A stretch of DNA of 64,000 bases. Source: Elysia chlorotica. Its lineage: Eukaryota > Mollusca > Gastropoda > Plakobranchidae. The DNA is taken from assembly GCA_003991915.1 (NCBI GenBank), contig RQTK01000938.1, positions 95,381 to 159,380 of the forward strand. Reading direction: 5' to 3'. Below are positions 13,127-25,800 of this stretch, piece by piece. Numbering within the stretch: position 1 is the first letter of the stretch; each line of letters starts with the position of its first letter. Made by a program: the position numbers and the translations under genes. Below the pieces are notes generated by a model. It saw nothing but the letters and a program-made list of their open reading frames with translations, was not told where the DNA came from and did no database searches.

Positions 13127-14275
13127 GTAGTAGTAGTACTGTCCGCTGCTGCTGTTACTATTAGTCCTATCATTTGTAATGATGATGATGATGATGATGA
13201 TGATGATGGTATGATCGTGGAAAAAAAAATTTAGCAATACAAAACCAAAAGAAAGATAACTACTGTGTTACTGTTCTATAACTGACTTAGTATACTTACA
13301 CTAATATCCCTTATAGTCAATATTACTTTTTTTTTGTTTTTGAGATTCACTATTGGTTTGCCATGAGTGCACAGTTACACATGAAGCTTCCTGCATCTAT
13401 TTAGTGGTGAGAAGTTGAACCTAGAAAGAAAAATATCTTTAAATAGTCTATCGTCGTTTTAGGAAAAAAAATTCCAATCGTAAGTGTAAAAAAAAAAAAA
13501 TACTAAAGGAAAATCAGGACATTTTAGCTTTTTGATGTTGACCTAAATCTTTATTCCCCAGGGATATTATATTTTTTACCATCTCAATTTACGCCTTTAC
13601 ATTTTGGGATACATTTTTCTGCTTTCTCACATTAACATTTCGTTCTTTCACTCCTTTGTCTTAAAGTTTAAACGCAAACCCACCTTCCTTCATTTCGAAC
13701 AGACCAATTTTGGGGTACTGGAATTTTTCCTTGCTAACCTTTTTAACTAGATCTAGTGCATTATCAATATTATTTTACAACAGAGAGAGATAGAGAGGGA
13801 GAGAGAGAGAGAGAGAGGGGGAGAGAGAGAGAGAGGGGGCGGGGTTCAAGCAAAGTGAAAAAGACCAAAACAAAAAGGAAGATACACCATGACAAAGGTT
13901 ATTTTCACAGATGCGAAAAGAAGGAGTTGTACCTCGTATTGTGTCTTACTGAGATTGGGATATGACAGTGAAAGAGCTAACCAAATGAAATTCGTTTTTT
14001 TTTTAAAAGCAGCAAGTGCATGCACGCATATTTATCTTCTTCTTATCTGTAGACATGTTACATGTCACAGCTGGAATCTCTAAAATACATGTAGCAATTT
14101 CATGGTATATCTCACTCTGAGGTCATTGAGACATAAAAAGGAAACAATTGTTACCAAAGGGGAAACTGCGAAGGAACTTTGTAAGGAAAAACATTACATC
14201 CATGACCTAGCGGGATGAGGTGCAGCTGTAGTTCAGTCAGCAGAGGGTGTAGTTTCTAACCAGTTTTCAGGTTCA
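12203..14275. other. Gene-free stretch between repeats and NUP155 3' flank
   Basis: Apart from the CTA/GAT and GA tracts (13046-13207, 13780-13840) this is unique AT-rich sequence with no coding signal that I can support. Confidence 0.6.
13046..13207. repeat. CTA and GAT microsatellites
   Basis: CTA units (13046-13125), a short TAG inverse, then GAT units (13178-13207). Confidence 0.95.
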
Positions 14276-14333
14276 GATATATATATATATATATTGTTAA
14301 GTCGTGCGTTGACGAACTTTTATATATATATAT
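14276..14333. repeat. AT palindrome / hairpin
   Basis: Two (AT)n blocks (14277-14295 and 14321-14333) flank GTTAAGTCGTGCGTTGACGA. The arms can pair into a hairpin. No gene context. Confidence 0.6.
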
Positions 14334-14339
14334 ACTTAA

Positions 14340-16640
14340 CTACTTTAAAAATTCTGAATTCCGACCTGTGCCCTGATTCACACTGGTTGCTTCACGTTTA
14401 ATAGAATTCATACATTTCCAACAGTGGTTTGAAGTAAGACACCAATAAATATATTTACATAAATCAATTTTATTACAAAAATACATCAAAATAATTATTA
14501 TACAAAACAATGCAGAGTTAATAACATTAAGAGATGATTAATATTTTCAGCACATAAATAGACTTTTAACTCATATTCAGATACAGTTCAACATTAAAAC
14601 TATGTGTTAGCATCACATTCACTCACTAATCTTCGTTAACTACATTGGTTTGTGAAAAATAACAGCATATGATGTTCTTGATCTCTTCTTCCTATTTCAG
14701 GGGACTTGAAAATTGTTCTCTAATGACACCAAATAGGATATTGTTTTAATACATGTGCACTCTATAATAAGATTGTTTTTAACAAGAACTGCAAAGAAGC
14801 AGACATTTCAACAGACACTATCTTGAAAACGCAACTCCTTAACATCATAATATAATTAAGTTTAACTTAAAACATAAACACAGCGTGATAATACATGTAT
14901 TCTGCTTTTGAATTGTCATAAAGGTGCAATAATAATAAAATTTATTGATTCTCTCTAAAAAGAAATCATAGCCATTTCGTGTCCTCCCTTCAATTATCTA
15001 GATATAACCATCTTCCAAGACATAAAGATTTAACTGCCAACTTCCTCAAATATTATAAATCAAATGTTTGAATATAAGAATGGTTTAAAGTCAAAAAATT
15101 TTTAAACTTTAACTTATTTATAGTTACAAAAGAAAAATAGAGAAAATACAAAATTAAGAATGCACAGTTGCAGTGTTGTACTTCTGCAAAGATAGCAAAA
15201 ACATTAAAAGCTCCTCTAAGATAAAAAAAAAAATGCTCCAAAATGTATACAGCAGACATCCCCTTAAGTATTATCATCATGCTGGATTTGACTCTGCGTA
15301 CAATAAAGTCAATTATTTTTCCATTTGAAATATCCATGTCATGCTTGCAATGTTATTTTTCCACCGCATACACAAATTAACAAGTAATGCAATTAGAGTA
15401 CTGGTAACACTTACAACAACAAAAAGAAAGGAATATTTTATTAACAAACATATCTTCTATAATTATGTGATAAGCAATTGTCATCTATTTGTAAAAAAAG
15501 AAACCGAAAAAACAACAAAAAAAAAACGACAAAAAATTAAAGAAAAAAAAAGAAAAAAACATTTTAAAGGGCAATTTACAGCACATGTTCAATTTGCTTA
15601 ACTGGATCTATTATGTTTGTTGTTTTTTTTAATATAAATTCTAATGTGTCTACCATGAAGGGCAGATAACTCGATTTTTAATATAGGTCGATGTTTCCAG
15701 GTATGTCCCTTTGAAATGAATTGAAATCAAGTCTTGGTGATTGACTAAAACAGTGTATACAGTATATTACATGTTATAAAGCATTCTAGAATCAATCCTT
15801 GTGTAGAGACCAAGAACCTTAATCTTCTCAGCACTCTTTTACAATATGCAGCACATAAGCTAGCAAAGACTAACCTAAAAATAAGAATCTTAACCTTGGG
15901 ACTTTATCGATATATATACAGAGCTTAAGCATTGTGCCATACACTAAGTCCCTAATAAAAACTGATCTCCAAATGAAAATTGTATACCTCCTGGGACACT
16001 CGCAAAGTACAGTAATAGTTAAGTATTGGCATTCAAATCACCTGGCAAAGAAAGCTGTCAAAATAAAAATCTTAACCTTCTTGGTACACAATAGGGAATG
16101 CGATTTCAACAACAGTTATGCTACCCAGTTTGAAGACATGAATTCTGTTTACGGTTTTATTAGCTCATCAAGCAATATCTGCCTCAGACGAGCAAGTAAT
16201 GCATTGAATAAAGCATTGGGGATATAAAGCACTCAAGCAGAAAAATATTTAGATCACCTGCAACATATCACTATGGCGTTTTTGCTTTTGAAACGCTTGT
16301 TCCAAAAAAGTGGAATATTTTTTTGTGAAATCAAATTTCCTATTACATAGCACAACAAGATTGACTACAAGATGAACTTGACTCACATCTTCCAAAAAAG
16401 GGGAATAATTTATTGTTAAAATCACATTCCCTCCCTATTACACTAGCACAACCAGCATTACAGAGTTCTACATAAGTAATGCCAAACTAGATGATTATTT
16501 TTTTTAACTGAATCTCTTGCGTAAAGCCACATAGCATATTGAGTCTCAAAGCATAATCCCATGACAGAACTGAACTGTACTCTGATCTGTACTCTGATCT
16601 GCCAACTTTTTTTGTTACAGATAAATAAGCTAATTTATCA
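14340..16640. other. AT-rich 3' flank / possible 3' UTR of NUP155, no gene seen
   Basis: AT-rich sequence without a recognisable gene. It holds A-rich stretches (for example 15478-15560), several AATAAA hexamers on the minus strand, and a short ~95-bp imperfect duplication at about 16300-16465 (CCAAAAAAG-GGAAT... and TATTACA-TAGCACAAC...). Part may be the NUP155 3' UTR. Confidence 0.5.
16409..16414 (-). terminator. Candidate NUP155 polyadenylation signal (AATAAA)
   Basis: The minus strand reads AATAAA about 230 bases after the NUP155 stop codon. The whole flank is AT-rich and holds several more AATAAA hexamers (for example near 16156 and 14470), so the signal actually used is uncertain. Confidence 0.3.
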
Positions 16641-16643
16641 CTG

Positions 16644-16889
16644 CTACATGCGCTCCAGCCTGATCTGTGTGGCCTTGAAGCTCCTGGAGAGGTCGAGGAC
16701 CTGGGGATCCACGCTGCTGATGGCCTGCAGCTCCACCAGGTAGGAGGACACCCGGTCTAGACACGCTGTGACGAGGCGCGAGCGGTCCGAGGGCGGGATC
16801 AGGCTGGGGTTGGCCGCGACGTGGCTGATCAGAGACTGAAGCACAAACAGCACGTGGAGCGGACGCTGGCTGTTCCTCCAGATCACATC
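16644..16889 (-). CDS. NUP155: NUP155 last coding exon 31 (residues 1286-1366 and stop)
   Basis: Encodes [37 protein letters not shown] and the end [11 protein letters not shown], followed by TAG at 16646-16644. The vertebrate C-terminus ends in the same pattern (YLVELQ..., FK.LQ..LERL), so the protein is full length. Acceptor TTCCAG|G. Confidence 0.96.
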   Translation of the reverse strand, partial: DVIWRNSQRPLHVLFVLQSLISHVAANPSLIPPSDRSRLVTACLDRVSSYLVELQAISSVDPQVLDLSRSFKATQIRLERM

Positions 16890-19800
16890 CTGGAATATTG
16901 CAAGAGTATACATGGGAAACTTAAGTGGACAAGGCTGAAAGAATAGAGCGGAAACTTAAGTCTACACGGCTGAAAACATAAAGACTGAACTTAAGATGTC
17001 ACAAGAGAAACTTTAGTGTATACGTTATCTTTCTAGATCTACAAGAAAAATTTTTTTTTCCTGTGTAAAAATTATTTCATACCACACAAAAAATCAGTGT
17101 AATGAAGGTTAATTCTTTGTATGTGAACTACACTTTGAGAAGTTTTTACCACATAAACGCTTTGATATTTATTATTTTGAAGGGGTGCAGATCAATACAA
17201 AGAGGTGCTGGCACAAAAGCGTATAATGAGCACAACATGTGTGCAGCGTGATGGGAAACAGTTAATACTACTTAAAGCCTCCTGCTGTGGTAAGAGGAAA
17301 TGTTAAATGTTACCTCATACTTTAGAACTTCACTAGATCAAATCTTTGATCGTGATGCTACACAGAGACTACCTCATAGTTTAAAAATTAAAAGTCTGCT
17401 GGACCACAGTGTTAATCTAAGATTAGTTGAACCTGCTATATACTTTTCACAACTGAATATTCTAAATTATGCAGACTATCTTGGCTTTGCGAAACCTGCA
17501 AAATTTTATGGTTTCACAATTGACTACCCTGGTCCATGCAGGTTACCTTGAACTTGTAAAACCTGCCACAATTTTTCACAAGTTCTATGGGACCATAGTA
17601 GAGCTTGAAATTTTAGGCATTTTTCTGCAGTGGTTAGAAGTAGGCTCTAGAGTAAAAAAAAAATTTGAAAAAAACTATAAATGGAAGGGCTTTGTGGGAT
17701 CAGAACCTTGACTTGTGGATGCATCGGCACAAATCACCTTGCCACTACAAGAGAGCATGGTTTATGCAACTGTTCCACTGCGATCAATTCAATGTTGGCA
17801 CGAATCAGCTTGCCACTCCAAGAGAGCATCGTTTATAGCACTGTACTACTGCGACCAAATCAATGTTTACCTTAGACTTGTATAGAGTGTCGTAGAGCTC
17901 CAGCAGGCGAGCTGGCGAGAGGCCGACCTCCAGGAGAAGCTGGTACACCCAGCTGTTGCCCAGGTTCTGTTCGCATGATCGCTTCTCCAGGAAGTGGAGA
18001 ATTGTGGCTGCAAACACATGGAATTCATACTGTGATACATCTTACACATATGTTTAGCTTGTCTCGTACTCTTTGACACATTGTTGGGTAATTTATTAAG
18101 ATATATAATACATAATACAATGTACATAGTATTCAAACAGAATTTCTAAAAGGTCATAGCTATTGATAAGAGAAATATCTTTTCAGACAGACATATCAGA
18201 AAAAGTAACTGATTAATGTGAGTTAAAGTTTGTATATTTCAGTTGCATTGAAAGTAACATGTGGGCTTAATCATTTTCAGCTCTTTTAGACATATTGACA
18301 TAGCTTTTTGGTATATGGCTTGAAGCTCCATTAACCTAGCCTCAACACATAGTTGTGGGAAAGATCTCCATTGTTCACTACTTAAAATTGGCTATCTCAG
18401 GAATGGGTCCCCACATATCCCATAAAACAACTAGCACTTAAGTCTTATCCAAACATGTGTTCCTGTGTAATTGTCTTGCCTAGTTAAGACATTTGCTCTA
18501 TAGATATGAACTTAAAAACTAGGAAATATCTCTCTGAACCAACATAGAGCTTGAATATATCATTAAAAAAAACAACTAACAAACACTTAGCCGAACATTT
18601 TGTCTTGATATGAACTTACAAACGGGGAAATATCTCTCCGCACTGACATACAGTTTGGCAATCATTTCCAACCTGTTGCTCACGGTGGTCAAGCGATCAG
18701 GCGTAGACATCTGCGATGTACTGGAGAGCTCTGGGTAAGAAAAAAAACAACAGAGTAGTATAATATCAATTTGATACATGACAATGGTTTTTTTTTTATA
18801 TTTAATATCTGTTGCAAAAAACAGTTATTTTCAACTTGCAATTATTTTATCTTAAATAGCTTTAAGAGGCATTGATAAGATGTTAATAATGATAATGGCA
18901 AAATATAATAAGTTTGTGACTAGAGAAAGGGTCCATGTGTCTTAAGATAATTTTTTACAAAGTAAATTGATAATCTCAAGTAAAATGCCACGCTCAGCAC
19001 ACTGTTTTTTGTTATTTCTAAGACATTTGGAGTAGCTCAAAGATATCAACCACAGATTTGGTGCAAAATAGTGTTTACAAGTTAATTTGAGAAAATCAGC
19101 TTTGAAGCCACACAAAAATTTCATATACTTAAAACGAATAGGGATCGCAAAAGAAATTGTTCAAACTCCTTGCACAGGTGCAATAATTTTTTATAAAATG
19201 CCTTAGAAATGGATAAGCTTTATTATTTAGTAGAACCTTTTTTTTTTTTTACCTCTGATCACATACATTTATTATCTCCTTGGTCAAAATCACATTCAGT
19301 GACATAAAACCGTTTTCTCCAACCAAACATAGATATTTAGATATTTTTTTTAAAGTTATATGGACCTGCCAATTTAAGTTTTCAGTTCAGATCAATTCGG
19401 GGTTCCTTCTCCTTTCGGAGGTTGGATGCCACGGATCTCCATCTTTTACGGTCTCTTCCGATTTCACAGCATTAGTTGATTTTCATTCCAGTTGTTTCCT
19501 CAATGTTTTCTATACAGCTCTTTCTTCTTCTTCCTCATTATCGTTTCCCTTTTATTTTTCCCTCCAGGAAATGTAAGTTTTACAAAATGGGAAAAGATAA
19601 CATTTTATGAACAGGACCTTGATCAACTCAGATTTTCTTACATGCACTACCTCTGCCAACTATGTTCTGCCTTAGATTATACCTTTGTCAATGATGTTCT
19701 GCCACAGATTCTCTATGAGAGCGGCGTCGTAGAGACCAGCACAGAACACAATCGCCAGTTTCATCTCATGGAGGTCAAAGCGGTCCGCAAAGTCTTCATA

Positions 19801-22800
19801 GAGCTGCAGATAAAGAGATAGGAGAAGTTGAAGAGAAAGGTTTTCTTAATATAACCAATGTTAAAAACAGCACTGCAGGTAAAGAGGCAGGAGAAGGTAC
19901 TTGCGTAGACATGGGTGCTAGTGGAAAGGGATGATGAATCCTAAACGTGGCATTTTTTCCAAAAACTCCTAAATCTGACAGGCTACACAAATACAGCTTT
20001 ATTAAAACTAAAAACAAGGCAAATTTTCAGACAAAAATAGTCAACAGCTGTATTTTAGTGACATAATACACTCATTATCTGAGAAATACAGCGGTCTCAA
20101 CAACAAAAAAATACTATCTTGACGGAATGAAGCAAAACTGCTGGTGTTTTGAAAAGACTCCAATCCACAAGATGACAGCAGACATATACACATTCCATTT
20201 TTAGTAAACCCTGAGTATTCCAGAAAACTCACACCCATGCTTTTGTATAAAGGACAGGATAGCAAACCTAATAACAAACTAGTTCTGCAGTTCCAAATGG
20301 CTTCTTATGAGCCACAAATTTATGTTTGAGGAGTTTCAACTATTCCAACCTTTCAACCAAACGTTCTGTTCTGGTACAGTGTTGTTGTCTAGCATTCAAT
20401 GTCAACACTATATAGGCTATATTGTGGACAGATCCCAAGACTAACGCCTGATAAGTTAACGTGCTACCACACAGAGACAGTGTGCGGACACCACAACTGT
20501 CTTAGCCACATAAACTGACACACACCCAACCAGTAGAGGACAAAGGCTCGAACCACAGACCTCCTGCATTGAAAACCGACGTTCTACCCCAGAACCAACA
20601 GTAGTACCGCGTCCAAATCGATCAGATCATGTCAGAAATGCAATGGATGATAAGATTTTACCTCGATCTATATCACAGACACTTAATGTCAGTTAAATCT
20701 CACAACCCTACCGAAGTAATGTCAAGCAGTTCTGAATCCAGCTTGTTCTTGGCAGCTTCCTTGTCAGGGGCATTGCCCAGGTTAGAGATGCATTTGTAGA
20801 CTTGCATCTGGAGGCGCGCAACCTGAGGATGGGAGAGTGTGGTTTTTTTCATGTCTCTTCTTGTCTTGTTTCAAAGATTATTGAATATCATATAGATGAT
20901 GAGTATAGGAAAAAATTTTTAAAGCATTTTTCTCTTGTTTCTGAGAGTATGGCTGTATATCACATGGATAGTAAACAAAGGTAAGGAAAAAATAGCACAT
21001 CATATAAGCACTTTGATATAATTTGAGAATTGTAAAATTGAACGCATTATGTTTATATACAACAATATACACCTAGTATTCAATACAAATTCTGGCAATG
21101 GTGCAACTTAACTTGAAGGGAAAATATTAACCAAGTTCCAATACCTGATATATCGAAACACAAAATCTTAGCATGTACTGAGTAGCTAAATCTTCTTTAC
21201 TTTTTCAAAATGCAACATGTGTTGAGTCAAGTTAGTTGCTAATCTGTAAATGTTCTCACTATAAAAGCTCTTATGTAGACAGGTCCCAAGTTTAAGGTCT
21301 GACAATTTTACCTTCTGCCAAACAGAACATGTAAACAGTTGTACAGTTGTCTAGTGACGGATGACAGATCAAACCTGCTTTGTTCTAACTTAATTGGAAA
21401 TAAAAAGTAGCTAGAACTACGCAGTTCGGCACCGACAAAATGCCGCTCACCTCCATTTTCTCCTCGAGCTCGTGCAGCATCTCGCCAGCTGCTGCCGTTC
21501 CCAACCTGGAGGTGGAGCTCTTGGCACAGATCACAGCGCGGGACAAGTACTCCAGCCTCTGGGTTAGGTTGATGCTTGACCTGGCACAATGAGGAGATAC
21601 GGTTAAACAAACATTTTCTTGACCGTATATGTCGTTAAAAAAACATTATCTGGATCATGGAGATGCTGAAATTAACATTAATAGATATCTTGATATTTTG
21701 ATATTTTCTAACCAAGAGCTCTTGGCACAGATCACAGCGCAGGACAAGTACTCCAGCCTCTAGATTAGATTTGTGTTCGACCTGTTCGACAATAAAGAGA
21801 TACAGTGAAATAAATACTATCTTGATATTTTTAATAAATAACTCTTGGCATAGATCACAGAGCGGGAAAAGTACTCCAACCTCTGGGTTAGGTTGATGCT
21901 CAAAAGGGAGTTACAAACATAAACGCAGCTATTTTTATCTCCGATTAAATACTCCAATTGTTTGGACATAATTATTAAAATACTAATTTCAAACTGCGAC
22001 ATCAAGCTTGTTTTTATTTCTTTTTAGTTTTTTTTCTTATATCTTTGAGACTACCGGTACATTATTTGAAACGATAATTTGACACACTGTTTATACAATT
22101 ATTTTAAAACTTTTTATATAACATACAAACATCAAGTAAACCATTTTACTGAAAATGAGTTATACAGTACATAAAAGTTGTGATCAAATAAAGTCTTGGT
22201 TCAGAGTATAAGAACAAGTAACTCACCCCTGTCTCTCTGCAAGCTGGGCCAGGATGCGCGTTGCTGCCTGGAAGTTCTCCGTCTTCTCGTAGTGTTTCCA
22301 GAGCATGTCCAAGGCACTGGTGTTGTCAGTCTGCATGTTCACCTTTCGCCGCAAATATTGTTCCACATATGGAGTGTTGATCTAAGAGGAATAAGTTTAA
22401 CAAAAATTTCAATTGATTTAAAAATCTTCACAGGTAGGAATCAATGGATCAATCTAGTTTAATATCATTAAAGCTCACTTCATTATATAAGTCAAATAGC
22501 TCAAATTTTACAAAGTCTCCTGATGGACAACACAACTATCCCATAAATACCCCTACCTTGATGTAAAATACTCTACAAATAGAAAACAAAGTCTTTTTCA
22601 CAATACAAAATGTTTCTTTAAGGTGTAAAAATTTGTTACAAAAAACATAAGTTTCTCATAAATCTCTTCTTAGATCTATGTCACAATAATAAAGACTAAA
22701 AGCAGGCGTAGAACTTAAAAGATTACCTCAAGCAGTTTTTCCGTGTGATTGGTCATAAACAGCCAGTCGTAGAGAGCAGCGTGAAAGAGAGAGTCGTCAC

Positions 22801-25800
22801 TGGCTAAAGCCATCTCCAGCACTTCCTCTCTCTGTACAGAGTAAAACATATGGAAGAACAGACATAGCTCACTAAAAGATGAATCTTGGGAATAACAAGC
22901 AATACAAAAAGTTTAATTTAAGAGTGACAAGACTTAAGTCACACTTTAAATAACTTAACCCATAATGGTTTATATGAAAATGACTTTAAGAACTACCAAA
23001 TTGAATTCACTTCTTAAAGCCATGCAATAACCACACAAAAAATGATTAAGTTTAGCTATAATTAAAACAAATTCAGTTTCCTTCACAATATCATCTAAAA
23101 AAAAAAGTAGCTTCATAAAATTCCCTTCAAAGTTTAACAAATTTGTTACAGCATAATTTTTACAATAAGACACCCCATGCTGGGCCACTCCATATGGGAT
23201 TTCCTCCAACAACCTAGACATCATAAACCAAATCAAAGATCACTTACATAGGTCTCCGCCTGCAGAGCGTCCATGCGACTCTGGTCTGGGTTGACGGGCG
23301 GGCCGGGCTGGAGGGGAATGCTGGGAGCCTGAGTCTCCGGGCTGATGCTGCTCGACCACAGAAAGCTGAGCACGTCGGTGATGCACTTGTAGCACTCCAT
23401 CCTGGATACAAGAGATATGTGTATGATTTATAAACACTTGAGCAGAGGAAGCTAAGTAAATCAGTGATACACTTGTAGCACTCCATCCTGTATACAAGAG
23501 AAATGTGTATGATTTATAAACACTTGAGCAGAGGAAGCTAAGTAAATCAGTGATACACTTGTAGCACTCCATCCTGTATACAAGAGATATGAGTATGATT
23601 TATAAACACTTGAGCAGAGGAAGCAAAGTAAATCAGTGATACACTTGTAGCACTCCATCCTGTATACAAGAGAAATGTGTATGATTTATTAACACTTGAG
23701 CAGAGGAAGCAAAGTAAATCAGTGATACACTTGTAGCACTCCATCCTGTATACAAGAGATATGAGTATGATTTATAAACAATTCAGCAGAAGAAGCTAAG
23801 GAAATCAGTGATACACTTGTAGCACTCCATCCTGTATACAAGAGATATGTGTATGATTTATAAACACTTGAGCAGAGGAAGCAAAGTAAATCAGTGATAC
23901 ACTTGTAGCACTCCATCCTGTATACAAGAGATATGTGTATGATTTATAAACACTTGAGCAGAGGAAGCTAAGTAAATCAGTGATACACTTGTAGCACTCC
24001 ATCCTGTATACAAGAGATATGAGTATGATTTATAAACAATTCAGCAGAGGAAGCAAAGTAAATCAGTGATACACTTGTAGCACTCCATCCTGTATACAAG
24101 AGATATGAGTATGATTTATAAACAATTCAGCAGAGGAAGCTAAGGAAATCAGTGATACACTTGTAGCACTCCATCCTGGATACAAGAGATATGTGTATGA
24201 TTTATAAACACTTGAGCAGAGGAAGCAAAGTAAATCAGTGATACACTTGTAGCACTCCATCCTGTATACAAGAGATATGTGTATGATTTATAAACACTTG
24301 AGCAGAGGAAGCAAAGTAAATCAGTGATACACTTGAAGCTCTCCATTCTAGCCACAAGAGAGATATGATTTCTACTGGATTTGTCCAGAGAAAGCTTAAC
24401 ACATCAGTGATTCACTTGTAGCACTATCCTAGACATGAGAGAGATTTTTATGATTTATATAGCATTCAACCAGAGAAAGCTTAGCATACTGGTGATACAC
24501 TTTTAGCACTCCAACCTGGACACAAAACAAAGATGTACCATTTATAATTGTAGCTGCCTGACAAAAGCAGGAAATAATGAGAATTTCTAGTTTTGAGACA
24601 TTAAGTAACAGTTGTTCTTATCAACTCCTGAGTCTGTAAAGTTTAAATTTGTAGAGATTACTTTAAAAAAAACAACTATGGAGATATAAAAAACAAACAA
24701 ACATAAAACAACACAATTCTAAAGCCCATACGAGTCTATATATCACCTGGCAATGTAGGCCTGCATGCCCTGAATGTCCTCCTGGGGCTCCCCACTCTGG
24801 TAGAAGTGCAGGGCCAGACCCTGGGGGTCGGCTTTGCGAGCCTCGTGCAGGCCGAGCTCCACCACCCCCAGGTAGAACTGCAGGCTGGCCATCTGCGAGG
24901 AGAGGACCCCCAGGTTCAGTGGCTGGACCACGCCCTTCAGCAGGTGCAGGGCTTGTCTCAGGTGCTGCTCCTTCTGGTTTGGATCCTGGCTGGCCCGCGC
25001 CGCCTGAAGTAGTTCGTTGGACTAGACGCAGGAATAAAAAAAGGGAAAAAGTGTGTATGTGTGTACAGTTAATGGCCACGGAAAAGCACAGAATTGTTGG
25101 AATTTCCTGTTTTGAGATACTGAGCAAAAAAAGGTTGTTCAAATTTATTTCCTGAAAAATCCTAAAAAAAAAGAACTAAAAGAAGAGATATTTTACAAAT
25201 TAAAAAAATGCATAAAACTACACAAACTCAAGTTTAAGAATCAAATAATTATGAAAAGGTAAAGTAAAATTTCCGACTTTTCTGCCCTTTTCCTACATCT
25301 TTGCACATAGAAATATAAGAACTTGTAAACCCCAATTACTATAAATATAAAACCATTTATGCAAAGAGATCACTCCAATTTTTGTACCACATCTTTGCCA
25401 ACGCTGTAAAATGACTAGATAGCATTTCAAACATGGATGACAATTTAAGAGCCATAGCAGATGGGAATAGGTAATCAAGATTGCACTTGCAGATGGAAGA
25501 TAAAAAACATGTAAAATATACTTGGGGAACAAAAATTAAGTAAAGGTTTCAATAGTATTTTTTTACACAAACTAGCTTTATTATAAAACTTATTTTGGGA
25601 CCATATGTCAGAATATATCATAACATTTGTAGTGCTTGGACTTCTAACAATAACCTTACCTTTGAGCAAGTTGCGTCATCTGAGCTGTAGAGGGTGGGGC
25701 AGACCTGCCTCAGCTTGTCACTGATGGCGTCAATGGCAGCGTTGTCATCCAGGTAACGCTCCACCAGGCAGTTGATCAAGGTGCTACACACCTGTAGCAT

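Noticed and set aside
23244-24355. Many overlapping open frames starting MECYKCITD
   Set aside because: They are reading-frame artefacts of the 86-bp array of exon 23 junction copies; only the 23248-23401 segment is the true exon.
23402-24520. CRISPR-like regular spacing
   Set aside because: Units are repeats throughout with no unique spacers, in an animal intron.
24663-25142. 159-codon minus-strand frame over coding exon 22
   Set aside because: It is another frame of the real NUP155 exon; the frame with [10 protein letters not shown] and [13 protein letters not shown] is the conserved one.
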